From positions 244,991-308,990 of the forward strand of contig NZ_QYAB01000001.1 of NCBI RefSeq assembly GCF_016758175.1: DNA of 64,000 nt, read 5' to 3'. How positions within the stretch are numbered: the first letter of the stretch is position 1; each line of letters begins with the position of its first letter. The stretch comes from Leucobacter zeae (GTDB lineage Bacteria > Actinomycetota > Actinomycetes > Actinomycetales > Microbacteriaceae). The translations under genes and the position numbers were made by a program. Of this stretch, positions 53,144-63,308 are shown one piece after another. Under the pieces are notes generated by a model that saw only the letters and a program-made list of their open reading frames with translations, had not been told where the DNA came from and did no database searches.

Positions 53144-53914
53144 TCAGGCCAGGTTGCGCACGCGCACCGAGAGGCAGGTCGGGCAGCCCTCGAGCTTCTC
53201 GTACTCCGAGATCTCCACCTCGGTGACCGTGTACCCGAGATCGCGCAGCATCGCCGCCGTGCGGGGAGCCGATGCCGAGATGATGAGCTCCGACTCGCTC
53301 AGGCAGACCACCGCGGTGCCGTGGGGTTCGGGCACGGCCAGGAACCGGTCGAAGATCGCGGGGGTGTCGACGAAGTCGGGGTAGCCGATCACGGTGCCGT
53401 CCGGCAGCGCGGTCACGGCGGTCTTGAGGTGCAGCACCTTCGTGACGGGCACCGCCACGACCTTTCCGCCGAGCGGCGCGAGGATCGCCCGCAGCTGCGC
53501 GACGCCCTCGGCGTTCGTGCGGCCGCCCCGGCCGACGTAGACCGTATCGCCGATCTTCAGCACGTCGCCGCCGTCGAGCGTGCCCGGCTCGCGGATCTCG
53601 GCGATCGGGCACCCGAGCGCCTCGAGCGCGCGGCGCGTGCCCGCCGTTTCGGGCTTGCGGCTGTCGGCGCCCGGCCTGCTGATCACGGCGACGTTGCGGA
53701 ACATCACGACCGTGTCCTCGATGAAGACCGAGTCGGGGCAGTCGTCGGCCGGATCCACCTCGATCGTCTCCCAGCCGTGCGCCTGCAGCGCCGACACGTA
53801 GCCGCGCCACTGCTCGCGCGCGCGTTCGAGGTCGACGGAGACCTTCTCGATGTGGTCGACGATGCCGTCGTCGAGGAGGGGGCTGGGCTGCCGCACGAGT
53901 GCGATCCGGGACAT
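53144..53914 (-). CDS. N,N-dimethylarginine dimethylaminohydrolase
   Basis: Guanidine-modifying enzyme (256 aa) releasing citrulline and dimethylamine from dimethylarginine or a related compound. PDSVFIEDTVV holds the substrate carboxylates, GTLDGGDVL the specificity Asp, H162 the catalytic His, and C247 in GCPTCLSVRV the nucleophile. All are present. AAGGAG precedes ATG 53914; the -10 TACGCT is at 53946-53951. Divergent from the glutamate dehydrogenase gene. Confidence 0.92.
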   Translation of the reverse strand: MSRIALVRQPSPLLDDGIVDHIEKVSVDLERAREQWRGYVSALQAHGWETIEVDPADDCPDSVFIEDTVVMFRNVAVISRPGADSRKPETAGTRRALEALGCPIAEIREPGTLDGGDVLKIGDTVYVGRGGRTNAEGVAQLRAILAPLGGKVVAVPVTKVLHLKTAVTALPDGTVIGYPDFVDTPAIFDRFLAVPEPHGTAVVCLSESELIISASAPRTAAMLRDLGYTVTEVEISEYEKLEGCPTCLSVRVRNLA

Positions 53915-53945
53915 CTGGGCTCCTTTATCGATGATTGCTCCCCCC

Positions 53946-53951
53946 AGCGTA
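53946..53951 (-). promoter_or_regulatory. -10 box TACGCT of the dimethylargininase gene
   Basis: TACGCT on the minus strand, 32 bases before the ATG. Confidence 0.5.
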
Positions 53952-53973
53952 CCGGCCCGTCGGAGGCCGGGGC

Positions 53974-53979
53974 TAAGCT
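53974..53979 (+). promoter_or_regulatory. -10 box TAAGCT of the glutamate dehydrogenase gene
   Basis: TAAGCT 57 bases before the ATG at 54036. The leader then carries the small hairpin GGCCGA-ATT-TCGGCC (53987-54001). Confidence 0.5.
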
Positions 53980-54035
53980 GATCACAGGCCGAATTTCGGC
54001 CGGCTTTCGGCATCCAGAACAGGACATCGAGGTTC

Positions 54036-57000
54036 ATGAGCAGCGACTCCTCATCCACCACCCTTCACGAGGCCCTGGAGGCCGTCGACCCCGAACTCCG
54101 GCCGGGGCTGCAGCGGTTGATCGCGCAGCTCGGCGACGACGAGCTCGCGGAGCGGGATCCGCGCGACGTCATCGGTGCCGCGACCTCGCTCCGGCAGCTC
54201 GCCGCGGTGCGCAGCGCGGGCACCACGCACATCCACGTCTTCACTCCGACGCTGCGCGACCACGGCTGGACCTCGCGCCGCACGATCGTCGACATCTGCA
54301 CCGACGACGCCCCGTTCCTCGTGGACTCCGTCGCCGCCGCCGTCGCGCGTCAGGGCCTGACGGTGCACCTGCTCGCCCACCCGGTCGTCTCGGTCCGCCG
54401 CGACGACGACGGCTCCCTGCTCGAAGTGGGCGCGCACGGCGGCGACCTCGAATCCTGGATCCACCTCGAGATCGACCGCGTGCCGACCGAGGAGGGCCGC
54501 GACGAGCTCGAGGAGCGCCTGCGCGCCGTGCTCGGCGACGTCCACCTCGCGGTCGGGGACTGGGCCGCCATGCGCCGCGCCTGCCTCGACATCGTGACCG
54601 ACCTGCGCACCGCGCCGCCGTCGACGGTCGACCCCGCGTCGGTCGCTCCCGCGGTCGAGTTCCTGAGCTGGCTCGCGGATGACAACTTCACCTTCCTCGG
54701 CTACCGCGAGCACCTGCTCGAGACCGATGCCGACGGCGAGGAGACCCTGCTCCCGATCCCGCACACCGGGCTCGGGATCCTGCGCAAGTCGAAGACGACC
54801 GCCGCGAAGCTGCGCCCGGAGGCGCAGCGCACCGCGCGCGAGCCCCGTCTCCTCACGATCACGAAGGCCAATTCGCGCGCGACCGTGCACCGCGACGTCT
54901 ATCTCGACTCCATCGGGGTCCGCACCTTCGACGAGCGAGGCGAGGTCGTCGGCGAGCGCCGCTTCCTCGGCATGTTCACCTCGGCCGCGTACGCGTCCTC
55001 GGTGATGACGCTGCCGATCGTCGGCGCGAAGGTCCGCGCCGTGCTCGAGGTCTCGGGCTTCGCCCCGAACTCGCACTCGGGCAAGGACCTGCAGCAGGTG
55101 CTCGAGCAGTACCCGCGCGACGAGCTCTTCCAGGACACCCCGGAGCACCTCTTCGAGGTCGCCTCCGAGGTGAGCCGCCTGCGCGAGCGCAGGCGCGCCC
55201 GCATCTTCCTGCGCCGCGACGAGTTCGGCCGCTTCATGTCGGCGCTCGTCTTCCTGCCGCGCGACCGCTACAACACGACCGTGCGCCTGCGCGTCGAGGC
55301 GCTGCTGCGCGAGACCTTCGGCGCCGAGCAGATCGACCACACCACCCGTGTCGGCGACTCCCCGCTCGCCCAGCTCCACTTCGTGGTGCGGGTGCCCAAG
55401 GGCGAGGGCGTGCGCGAGGTCTCCGAGGCCGAGCTGCAGGCGAAGCTCGAGGCCGCGATCCGCAGCTGGGACCAGGCCTTCGTCGACGCGCTGCACGAGG
55501 CGCACGACGAGGATCGCGCCGCCGGCCTGCTGAACCGCTACGGCAACGCCTTCCCCGAGTCCTACAAGGAGTACGTCACGCCGGCCGAGGCGACGGGTGA
55601 CCTCGCCCTGCTCGAGAGCATCGACGACGGCGCCGAGTTCGCCGTGCACCTGTACCGGCCCGAGGCGGGCGACGGGACCAAGCGGTTCCTCACCCTCGCG
55701 TCGCGCGAGGAGTACCCGCTCACCCGCGTGCTCCCGCTCCTCACCGACCTCGGCGTCGACGTGGTCGACGAGCGTCCGAGCGCGCTCGCGCTCGCGGGGG
55801 GCGACGTCCGCCACATCTCCGACTACGGGCTCGTCGTCGAGGGCGATGCGCGCTGGGAGGACCCCGAGTGGGGCGCCGAGTTCACCGAGGCCTTCCGCGC
55901 CGTCTGGACGGGCGAGGCCGAGAGCGACCGCCTGAACTCGCTCGTGCTGCTCGCGGGTCTCACCTGGCGCGAGATCGTGGTGCTGCGGGCCATCAGCATG
56001 TATCTCCGTCAGACGGGATCGTCGTTCTCGGTCGAGTACATCGAGCAGGCGCTCACGGCGAACCCGGCGATCGCCGCCGAGATCGTCCGGCTCTTCGCCG
56101 CGCGCTTCGACCCGGCGCTTCAGGAGCCGGGCTTCGAGGATTCGGACTTCGACCGTCCGATCTCGTCCGCCGACCGCGACGCGCTCGCCGTCGAGATCGC
56201 GGCGGGGATCCGCACCTCGCTCGACGCCGTCGCGAGCCTCGACCACGACCGGATCCTGCGCTCCATCGTCGCGGTCATCGAAGCGACCTGGCGCACGAAC
56301 TTCTACCAGACCGGGGCCGACGGGCGCCCGAAGCACTGGGTCTCCATGAAGCTCGACTGCTCCCGCATCCCCGACCTGCCGAAGCCCCACCCGATGGCGG
56401 AGATCTGGGTGTACTCGCCGCAGGTCGAGGGCGTGCACCTGCGCTTCGGCAAGGTCGCACGCGGCGGGCTCCGCTGGAGCGACCGCCGCGAGGACTTCCG
56501 CACCGAGGTGCTCGGCCTCGTCAAGGCGCAGATGGTCAAGAACGCCGTGATCGTGCCGACCGGCTCGAAGGGCGGATTCCTCGCCAAGCGCCTGCCCGAC
56601 GCGAGCGACCGCGGCGCCTGGTTCGAGGCGGGCAAGGATGCGTACCGCACCTTCATCCGCGGCCTGCTCGACATCACCGACAACCGCGACGGCGACACGA
56701 TCCTGCCCCCGGCCGACGTCGTGCGCCACGACGGCGACGACCCCTACCTCGTCGTCGCGGCCGACAAGGGCACGGCCTCGTTCTCGGACATCGCGAACGG
56801 CATCTCCGAGGAGTACGGCTTCTGGCTGAGCGACGCCTTCGCATCGGGCGGCTCGGCCGGCTACGACCACAAGGGGATGGGCATCACGGCCCGCGGCGCC
56901 TGGGAATCGGTGAAGCGCCACTTCCGCGAGCTCGGCCACGACACGCAGACCGAGGACTTCACCGTCGTCGGTATCGGCGACATGTCGGGCGACGTCTTCG

Positions 57001-58862
57001 GCAACGGCATGCTGCGCTCCGAGCACATCCGCCTCGTCGCCGCGTTCGACCACCGGCACGTCTTCGTCGACCCGACGCCGGACGCCGCGACCACGTTCGC
57101 GGAGCGCCAGCGCCTGTTCGAGCTCCCCGGATCGTCGTGGGACGATTTCGACCGCTCCCTCATGTCCGAGGGCGGCGGCGTCTTCCCGCTCTCAGCGAAG
57201 TCGATCGAGGTCACGCCGCAGATGGCGGAGGCGCTCGGGATCGATCCGTCCGTCAAGACCCTCACCCCGTTCGAGTTGAAGAAGGCCGTGCTGCTCGCGC
57301 CCGTCGACCTCATCTGGAACGGCGCGATCGGGACGTACATCAAGGCGAGCACCGAGAGCCACGCCGAGATCGGCGACCGCGGCAACGACGCGGTGCGCGT
57401 GAACGGCGACGAGCTGCGCGTGCGCGTCGTCGGCGAGGGCGGCAACCTCGGGGCGAGCCAGCGCGGCCGCATCGAGGCCGCGCTCTCGGGGGTCCGGATC
57501 AACACCGACGCGATCGACAACTCCGCCGGTGTCGGCACCTCCGACCGCGAGGTCAACATCAAGATCCTGCTCGGCGCCGTCGAGCGCGACGGCCGGCTCG
57601 ACCGCGAGGCGCGCAACGAGCTGCTGCGCTCGATGACCGACGAGGTCGCGGTGCAGGTGCTGCGCGACAACTACGAGCAGAACGTGCTGCTCGGCAACTC
57701 CCGCGCCGGTGCCGCTGAGATGCTGCCCTCGCACGAGCGCCTCATGGAGTGGCTCGAGGCGCGCGGGGAGCTCGACCGCGAACTCGAGTTCCTGCCGAGC
57801 GCGCAGGAGATCCGCACCCGCATCGACGAGGGTCGTGGCCTGACGCGCCCCGAGTTCTCGGTGCTCGTCGCCTACTCGAAGCTCGCGCTCAAGGCCGACC
57901 TCACGGCGACCACGTTCGCCGACGACCCGTGGTTCGCGCGCACGCTCGCCGACTACTTCCCCGAGCCGATCCGCGAGCGCTACGAGGGCGACCTTGCCGC
58001 GCATCCGCTGCGCGCGGACATCGTCATCAACTCGGTCGTGAACTCGATGGTCAACCGGGGCGGGATCACCTTCGCCTACCGGGCCGCGGACGAGACGGGG
58101 GCGACGAGCGAGCAGATCGCGAGCGCCTTCGTGGTCGTGCGCGAGGTCTTCGACCTGCGCGGCTTCGTGGTCGCGGTCGAGGCCACCGACAACGCCGTGT
58201 CGACCGACGTGCAGACGGATCTCTACGTGAGCTTCCGCCGGCTGCTCGACCGCGCGACCCGCTGGTTCGTGCAGCACCGCCCCGACGGGCTCGACATCGG
58301 CGACGAGATCGAGCGCTTCCGCGCCCCGGCCGAGCGGCTCTCGGCGCGCCTGGGCGAGCTCGTTCGCGGAGATGAGCGCGCGCGGATCGATTCCCGCGTC
58401 GCCGAGCTCGAGGCGGCCGGCGTCCCCGCGGACCTCGCCCGCCGCGGCGCCGACCTGCTCGCGTTCTTCGTGCTGCTCGACATCGTCGAGGTCGCCGAGG
58501 CGCGCGGCTGGGACATCGACGTGGTCGCCGACGTCTACTTCGCGATGTCGGACCGCGTGCAGTTCGAGGAGCTGCTCACCCGCGTGAGCGCGCTGCCGCA
58601 GGACGACCGCTGGGGTTCGATGGCCCGCGCCGCGATGCGCGACGACCTGTACTCCGTGATGATCGGCCTCACCGCTTCGGCGATCGAGCGCACCGACGCG
58701 GGGGACGACGCCGAGGCCCGCATCGAGGCCTGGCTCGAGCAGGGCGGCGCTCCCGCGAAGCGCGCGCTCGCCGAGGCGCTCGGCGCCGCGCGGGCCGAGG
58801 ACGGCGACGGTCTGGCGACGCTCTCGGTCGCGCTGCGGCGCCTGCGCTCGCTCGTGAAGTAG
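54036..58862 (+). CDS. NAD-specific glutamate dehydrogenase (180-kDa class)
   Basis: Very large oxidoreductase (1608 aa) converting glutamate to 2-oxoglutarate and ammonia. The catalytic core starts near R809 (ARGGLRWSDRREDFRTEV) with VKAQMVKNAVIVPTGSKGGF, and the nucleotide region has VGIGDMSGDVFGNGM (about 978-992). Long N- and C-terminal regulatory domains are typical. Length matches the L_180 class. It is read in one frame with no breaks. Divergent from the dimethylargininase gene, suggesting nitrogen catabolism. Confidence 0.96.
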   Translation: MSSDSSSTTLHEALEAVDPELRPGLQRLIAQLGDDELAERDPRDVIGAATSLRQLAAVRSAGTTHIHVFTPTLRDHGWTSRRTIVDICTDDAPFLVDSVAAAVARQGLTVHLLAHPVVSVRRDDDGSLLEVGAHGGDLESWIHLEIDRVPTEEGRDELEERLRAVLGDVHLAVGDWAAMRRACLDIVTDLRTAPPSTVDPASVAPAVEFLSWLADDNFTFLGYREHLLETDADGEETLLPIPHTGLGILRKSKTTAAKLRPEAQRTAREPRLLTITKANSRATVHRDVYLDSIGVRTFDERGEVVGERRFLGMFTSAAYASSVMTLPIVGAKVRAVLEVSGFAPNSHSGKDLQQVLEQYPRDELFQDTPEHLFEVASEVSRLRERRRARIFLRRDEFGRFMSALVFLPRDRYNTTVRLRVEALLRETFGAEQIDHTTRVGDSPLAQLHFVVRVPKGEGVREVSEAELQAKLEAAIRSWDQAFVDALHEAHDEDRAAGLLNRYGNAFPESYKEYVTPAEATGDLALLESIDDGAEFAVHLYRPEAGDGTKRFLTLASREEYPLTRVLPLLTDLGVDVVDERPSALALAGGDVRHISDYGLVVEGDARWEDPEWGAEFTEAFRAVWTGEAESDRLNSLVLLAGLTWREIVVLRAISMYLRQTGSSFSVEYIEQALTANPAIAAEIVRLFAARFDPALQEPGFEDSDFDRPISSADRDALAVEIAAGIRTSLDAVASLDHDRILRSIVAVIEATWRTNFYQTGADGRPKHWVSMKLDCSRIPDLPKPHPMAEIWVYSPQVEGVHLRFGKVARGGLRWSDRREDFRTEVLGLVKAQMVKNAVIVPTGSKGGFLAKRLPDASDRGAWFEAGKDAYRTFIRGLLDITDNRDGDTILPPADVVRHDGDDPYLVVAADKGTASFSDIANGISEEYGFWLSDAFASGGSAGYDHKGMGITARGAWESVKRHFRELGHDTQTEDFTVVGIGDMSGDVFGNGMLRSEHIRLVAAFDHRHVFVDPTPDAATTFAERQRLFELPGSSWDDFDRSLMSEGGGVFPLSAKSIEVTPQMAEALGIDPSVKTLTPFELKKAVLLAPVDLIWNGAIGTYIKASTESHAEIGDRGNDAVRVNGDELRVRVVGEGGNLGASQRGRIEAALSGVRINTDAIDNSAGVGTSDREVNIKILLGAVERDGRLDREARNELLRSMTDEVAVQVLRDNYEQNVLLGNSRAGAAEMLPSHERLMEWLEARGELDRELEFLPSAQEIRTRIDEGRGLTRPEFSVLVAYSKLALKADLTATTFADDPWFARTLADYFPEPIRERYEGDLAAHPLRADIVINSVVNSMVNRGGITFAYRAADETGATSEQIASAFVVVREVFDLRGFVVAVEATDNAVSTDVQTDLYVSFRRLLDRATRWFVQHRPDGLDIGDEIERFRAPAERLSARLGELVRGDERARIDSRVAELEAAGVPADLARRGADLLAFFVLLDIVEVAEARGWDIDVVADVYFAMSDRVQFEELLTRVSALPQDDRWGSMARAAMRDDLYSVMIGLTASAIERTDAGDDAEARIEAWLEQGGAPAKRALAEALGAARAEDGDGLATLSVALRRLRSLVK

Positions 58863-58869
58863 GGGTGGG

Positions 58870-58904
58870 CGGGGCGCGGTCGGGATTCTCCCGGCCGCGC
58901 CCCG
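58870..58904 (+). terminator. Terminator of the glutamate dehydrogenase gene
   Basis: Fifteen-bp G+C-rich arms (58870-58884, 58890-58904) with one G:U pair and a 5-base loop, eight bases after the stop. Confidence 0.75.
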
Positions 58905-58957
58905 CTCCGTTGCGCGGTCGCAGGGGCGATCACGGGTGCAGGCGCGGGTTCCCGAGG

Positions 58958-58963
58958 TACATT
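58958..58963 (+). promoter_or_regulatory. -10 box TACATT of the acyl-CoA ligase gene
   Basis: TACATT 44 bases before the ATG at 59008. Confidence 0.5.
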
Positions 58964-59007
58964 GAGAGCGACCGGCGACGAGGCCGGTCTCGTTCGAGGG
59001 AGCACCC

Positions 59008-60612
59008 ATGACGTACGCCAGCTCATTCCCCGCCCTGACGATCCCCGATCAATCGGTCTACGAGTACGTCTTCGGCGGGCTCCTGCCCGAGGACCTCGAG
59101 CGCGTCGCCGTGATCGACGGTCCGAGCGGCGCGGAGACGACCTACGGCCAGCTGCGCGGGCAGGTGCTGGCGATCGCCGGATCCCTCGCCGCGCGCGGGA
59201 TCGGAGTGGGCGACGTGGTGGCGCTGCACGCGCCCAACGTCCCCGCGTTCGTCTCCGCCTTCCACGGGATCCTGCGTTCGGGCGCGACCGTGACGACCGT
59301 GACCGCGCTCTCGACCGCGGCCGAGATCGAGCGGCAATTGCGGGACTCGGGCGCGACCCTGCTGATCACGGTCTCGCCGCTGCTCGCCGCTTCCGGCCCC
59401 GGCGCCGAGGCGGCCGGTGTACCCGCCGACCGCATCGTCGTGATGGACGGCGTCGGGGCGGAGGCCGATCCCGACGGGCACCCGAACCTCCGAGACCTGC
59501 TGGCATCGGGCGCCCCGGCGCCGGAGGTCGACTTCGACCCGGCGACGCACCTCGCGGCGATCCCGTACTCGTCTGGCACCACGGGGCGGCCGAAGGGCGT
59601 GATGCTCACGCACACCAATCTGGTCGCGAACGTGCTGCAGACCCGCCCCGCGCTCACGCTCGACTCGCACGACCGCGTACTCGCCGTGCTGCCGTTCACG
59701 CACATCTACGGTCTCACCGTGCTGCTGAACCTCGCCCTCGCGCACCGCGCGGTGCTCGTGACGATGCCGCGGTTCGATCTCGCCGAGTTCCTCCGCACGA
59801 TCCAGGACCAGCGCACGACGGCGGTCTTCATCGCGCCCCCGATCGCCGTGGCGCTCGCGAAGCACCCGATGGTCGACGAGTACGACCTCTCCGCGATCGA
59901 GTTCGTGCTCTCGGGCGCCGCCGCGCTTGACGCGCACCTCGCGCGCGCCGTCGCGGATCGCCTCGGCACCCTCGTGCTGCAGGGCTACGGGATGACCGAG
60001 ATGAGCCCCGTCTCGCACGTGATCCCGAGGGATCGCGACGACATCGACCGCGGCTCGATCGGCCTGCTCGTGCCGGGGTCGGAGATGCGCGTCGTCGACA
60101 TCGAGACCGGCGAAGAGGTGGCGGTACCCGCCTCAGGACGCAGCGAACCGGGCGAGATGCTCATTCGCGGGCCGCAGATCATGGCGGGCTACCTCAACAA
60201 CCCCGAGGCGACGGCGGCCACCATCGAGCCGGACGGCTTCCTGCACACGGGCGATATCGTCGAGATCGACGCAACCGGCCAGGTCTTCGTCGTCGACCGG
60301 CTCAAGGAGCTCATCAAGTACAAGGGGTACCAGGTGCCCCCGGCCGAGCTCGAGGCGCTGCTGCTCACCCATCCGGGGATCGCGGACGCCGCGGTCGTCG
60401 CCTTCCCCGACGACGACGCCGGGGAGGTGCCGAAGGCCTTCGTCGTGCGGCAGCCGGGCGCCGAGCTCTCCGAGGACGAGGTGATCGCGTTCGTGGCCGA
60501 CCGGGTCGCGCCTCCGAAGAAGGTGCGGCGCGTCGAGTTCATCGACGCGATCCCGAAGTCCGCATCGGGCAAGATCCTGCGGAAGGACCTGCGCGCCCGC
60601 GACGCGGCATGA
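59008..60612 (+). CDS. AMP-binding acyl/aryl-CoA ligase (4-coumarate-CoA ligase-like)
   Basis: ANL-superfamily ligase (534 aa) activating a carboxylic acid to its CoA ester via an adenylate. P-loop YSSGTTGRPKG at 187-197, GYGMTEMSP around 327-335, hinge DRLKELIKYKGYQV, and catalytic K522 in PKSASGKILRK. All motifs are intact. GAGGGAG precedes ATG 59008. The acid is unknown; the 4CL-like layout suggests aryl or medium-chain acids. It converges with the MFS gene nine bases away. Confidence 0.93.
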   Translation: MTYASSFPALTIPDQSVYEYVFGGLLPEDLERVAVIDGPSGAETTYGQLRGQVLAIAGSLAARGIGVGDVVALHAPNVPAFVSAFHGILRSGATVTTVTALSTAAEIERQLRDSGATLLITVSPLLAASGPGAEAAGVPADRIVVMDGVGAEADPDGHPNLRDLLASGAPAPEVDFDPATHLAAIPYSSGTTGRPKGVMLTHTNLVANVLQTRPALTLDSHDRVLAVLPFTHIYGLTVLLNLALAHRAVLVTMPRFDLAEFLRTIQDQRTTAVFIAPPIAVALAKHPMVDEYDLSAIEFVLSGAAALDAHLARAVADRLGTLVLQGYGMTEMSPVSHVIPRDRDDIDRGSIGLLVPGSEMRVVDIETGEEVAVPASGRSEPGEMLIRGPQIMAGYLNNPEATAATIEPDGFLHTGDIVEIDATGQVFVVDRLKELIKYKGYQVPPAELEALLLTHPGIADAAVVAFPDDDAGEVPKAFVVRQPGAELSEDEVIAFVADRVAPPKKVRRVEFIDAIPKSASGKILRKDLRARDAA

Positions 60613-60621
60613 GTCCGGGGG

Positions 60622-61902
60622 CTACGGAGCGGCCTGCGCAGCGCCGCGGCGCTCCCTCGCGAGCGCCGTGAGCCCGGCCCCGGTCACCGACAGCACCGCG
60701 GCGGCGAGGAAGACGAGCCAGAAGCCGCCGACGAGCGCGACGAGCGCGGCCCCGAGCACCGGGCCCAGCAGCTGCCCGAGCGCCGCCGACACGTTCACGA
60801 CGCCGAGGTCGCGGGCGTGGTCGCGCTCGCTCGGCAGCAGGTCGGTCGCGAACGCGAGCCCGGTCGTCGAGAACGCTCCGTACCCGATCCCCATCAGCGC
60901 CGCAGCGACCATCGTCGCCCCGAATGTCGGGGACGCGACGATGACGATCCCGGATCCCGCCTGCACGATCGCCGCGGCCACGGTCAGCGTGCGGCGCCTG
61001 CCGATACGGTCCGAGACCGTGCCGACGGCGATCGACGCGAGCACGACGAACACCGTGTAGACCACGATGAGCAGCAGCAGGTTGTCCTCGGCCTCCGCAT
61101 GCGGCTGCCCAATCCCGTACAACAGGAAGAACAGGAAGAGCGAGGTGCCGAGGGCGTTGCCGACATTCACGACCAGTCGCCCGATGAGCATCCAGCGGAA
61201 GTCGCGGTCGCGCAGCGAGGCGAGACGGTCGGCGCGGGCTCCGGTGCCGCGCGGCGCGGCGGCGGACCCCGCGCCGCTCGGGGAGGCGGGATCGGGCAGG
61301 AGCAGCGCCGTCGCCGACCCGAGGATCGCCAGGGTCGCCGCGAGCACCAGGTAGCCCTCGAGCACGCCCAGGCCGAGCAGCACCACCGTTCCGACGCCGA
61401 GCACGATGCCGAGCGCCTGCGACGCGCCGACCGCCGCCGAGGCCGCGCCGCGCTGCGCGACCGGGAGCTGGTCGGCGATCATCGCCGTGAAGGCGGCCGA
61501 GGAGACGGAGATGCCCACGGAGACGCCGATCCAGGACGCGCCGATGAGCCAGGCCCCCTCGCTGAGGCCCGTGAGCGCCAGGCAGAGCGCGGTCAGCCAG
61601 ACGCCGCCCAGCGCCCACGGCCGGCGGCGATGGCGGGATCCCCGCGCGCGGTCCGAGAGAGCGCCGGCGAGGGGGCCGGCGACCACCCCGGCGAGTCCGC
61701 CGACGCCGAGCACGATGCCCGAGGAGACGACGCCGGCGACCCAGCCGGAACGCGACTCGGCCGTGTCGAGCTGGAGCGGCAGCAGGAGTTGCAGCGGGGT
61801 GAGCTGGACCGTCCAGATGACGAGCCAGGCGAGCGTGAAGAGCGCGAACCAGCTCCTGTCGACGCGCTGCGCTGCGTGCGTCTCCGGGGCCGCGGCGTTC
61901 AT
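60622..61902 (-). CDS. MFS transporter partnered with GH1
   Basis: Transporter of 426 aa with 12 hydrophobic segments and motif-A-like sequences (AGALSDRARGSRHRRRPWALGG, VGTVSDRIGRRRTL). ATG 61902 overlaps the GH1 stop (ATGA), so the two are one operon; uptake of the glucoside hydrolysed by GH1 is the simplest role. A Ser/Pro/Gly loop lies in the middle. Confidence 0.9.
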   Translation of the reverse strand: MNAAAPETHAAQRVDRSWFALFTLAWLVIWTVQLTPLQLLLPLQLDTAESRSGWVAGVVSSGIVLGVGGLAGVVAGPLAGALSDRARGSRHRRRPWALGGVWLTALCLALTGLSEGAWLIGASWIGVSVGISVSSAAFTAMIADQLPVAQRGAASAAVGASQALGIVLGVGTVVLLGLGVLEGYLVLAATLAILGSATALLLPDPASPSGAGSAAAPRGTGARADRLASLRDRDFRWMLIGRLVVNVGNALGTSLFLFFLLYGIGQPHAEAEDNLLLLIVVYTVFVVLASIAVGTVSDRIGRRRTLTVAAAIVQAGSGIVIVASPTFGATMVAAALMGIGYGAFSTTGLAFATDLLPSERDHARDLGVVNVSAALGQLLGPVLGAALVALVGGFWLVFLAAAVLSVTGAGLTALARERRGAAQAAP

Positions 61903-63308
61903 CGGCGGGACTCCGCGATGACGGCGCGGTACCAGTCGTACGATGCCTTCGGCGTGCGCGCGCCGCTCGACATGTCGACGTGCGCGAGGCCGAAGCGCTG
62001 CGTGTACCCGTCCGCCCACTCGAAGTTGTCGATGAGCGACCACACCGTGTACTCCTCGATCGTGACGCCCGCGGCCACGGCGGCGGCCACGGCCTCGATG
62101 TGGCCCCGCAGGTAGTCGATGCGGTCGACGTCGTCGATGCGGGCCGGGCGACCGGGCGCCTGCGGATCCTCGGCGAGATGATCGGGTTCCGGGAACGCCG
62201 CGCCGTTCTCGGAGATGATGATCGGCGGGAGCCGGTCGCCGTAGCGATCGCGGAAATCGACGAGCAGGTCCGTGAGCGCCTCGGGCACGATGGGCCACTC
62301 GGGGCCGAACCCGGTGACCGGGGCGCCCGGAGTCGGCACGAGCTCGAACGGGAGCGGGCCGCCCGGTTCGGCGGCGCGCACCGTCGTCGGGTTGTAGAAG
62401 TTCAGTCCGTAGAAGTCGTTGCCGCCCGAGATGATCTCCAGATCGCCGGAGCGCACCGGCATGGGGGCGAGGCCGATGGCCTCGAGGTCGGGGTACGCGC
62501 CCGCGAGCACGGGATCGGCGAAGAGCCGGTTGTGGATCAGGTCGTACGCGCCGGCCGCCGCGACGTCCTCGGGCGAGTCCGTGCGGGGGAGCACGCGCGT
62601 GTGGTTGCCGATGATGCCCGTGCGACGAGCGCCGGCTCCGCGCAGCGCTTCGGCGGCGAGGCCGTGGGCCAGGAGCTGGTGGTGCGCCGTCGGCAGGGCG
62701 TCGAAGAGCAGCGTCCGCGCCGGCGCGAGCGTGCCGATCCCGTACCCCTGCAGTGTGGTCATCGCGGCCTCGTTGACCGTGAACCAGTCGGGCACGCGGT
62801 CGGCGAGGGCCTCCCCGACGATCGCCGCGTAGTCGCGGAACCGCTCCGCGGTCTCCCGGTTCAGCCAGCCCCCTGCGGCCTCGAGTGCGACGGGGAGATC
62901 CCAGTGGTACAGCGTCGGCGCGGGAGCGACCCCCGCCTCGAGCAGCGCGTCGACGAGCCGCGAGTAGGCGTCGAGCCCCCGCGGGTTCGCGGCGCCGGAC
63001 CCCTCGGGCTGCACCCGCACCCACGAGATCCCGAAACGATAGCGATCGAGCCCCAGGCCGGCTGCGAGCGACACGTCCTCCGCGCAGCGGCGGTAGCTGT
63101 CCGGCCCGGGATCGGCCGTCGACCCGTCGATCACGGCGCCGGGGGAGTCGACGAAATCGTCCCAGATGCTGCGTCCGCGCCCGTCCGCTTCGCGCGAGCC
63201 CTCGATCTGGAACGCCGACGTCGCGGCCGCCCAGCGGATGCCGCGCGGAACAGGGTCGGGGAGCGGGTGTCTGCGAGTGCTGGAGCCGGGCTTGTGATGA
63301 GCGGACAT
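61899..63308 (-). CDS. GH1 beta-glucosidase
   Basis: Intracellular glycoside hydrolase family 1 enzyme (469 aa) cleaving beta-glucosides. Acid/base E180 in WFTVNEA, nucleophile E367 in IISENGAAF, N-terminal GIRWAAATSAFQIEGS, and the sugar-contacting WSLIDNFEWADGY. All present; no signal peptide. GGAAGGA precedes ATG 63308. First gene of a two-gene operon with the MFS transporter; upstream 225 bp hold a cluster of GGGATCCC palindromes. Confidence 0.95.
   Translation of the reverse strand: MSAHHKPGSSTRRHPLPDPVPRGIRWAAATSAFQIEGSREADGRGRSIWDDFVDSPGAVIDGSTADPGPDSYRRCAEDVSLAAGLGLDRYRFGISWVRVQPEGSGAANPRGLDAYSRLVDALLEAGVAPAPTLYHWDLPVALEAAGGWLNRETAERFRDYAAIVGEALADRVPDWFTVNEAAMTTLQGYGIGTLAPARTLLFDALPTAHHQLLAHGLAAEALRGAGARRTGIIGNHTRVLPRTDSPEDVAAAGAYDLIHNRLFADPVLAGAYPDLEAIGLAPMPVRSGDLEIISGGNDFYGLNFYNPTTVRAAEPGGPLPFELVPTPGAPVTGFGPEWPIVPEALTDLLVDFRDRYGDRLPPIIISENGAAFPEPDHLAEDPQAPGRPARIDDVDRIDYLRGHIEAVAAAVAAGVTIEEYTVWSLIDNFEWADGYTQRFGLAHVDMSSGARTPKASYDWYRAVIAESRR

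Noticed and set aside
54051..57059. Uninterrupted 1002-codon reading frame opposite the glutamate dehydrogenase gene
   Set aside because: It is a shadow frame of a highly G+C-rich gene: Arg/Asp/Val/Glu composition, no domain, no ribosome site, and the sense strand encodes a full conserved enzyme.
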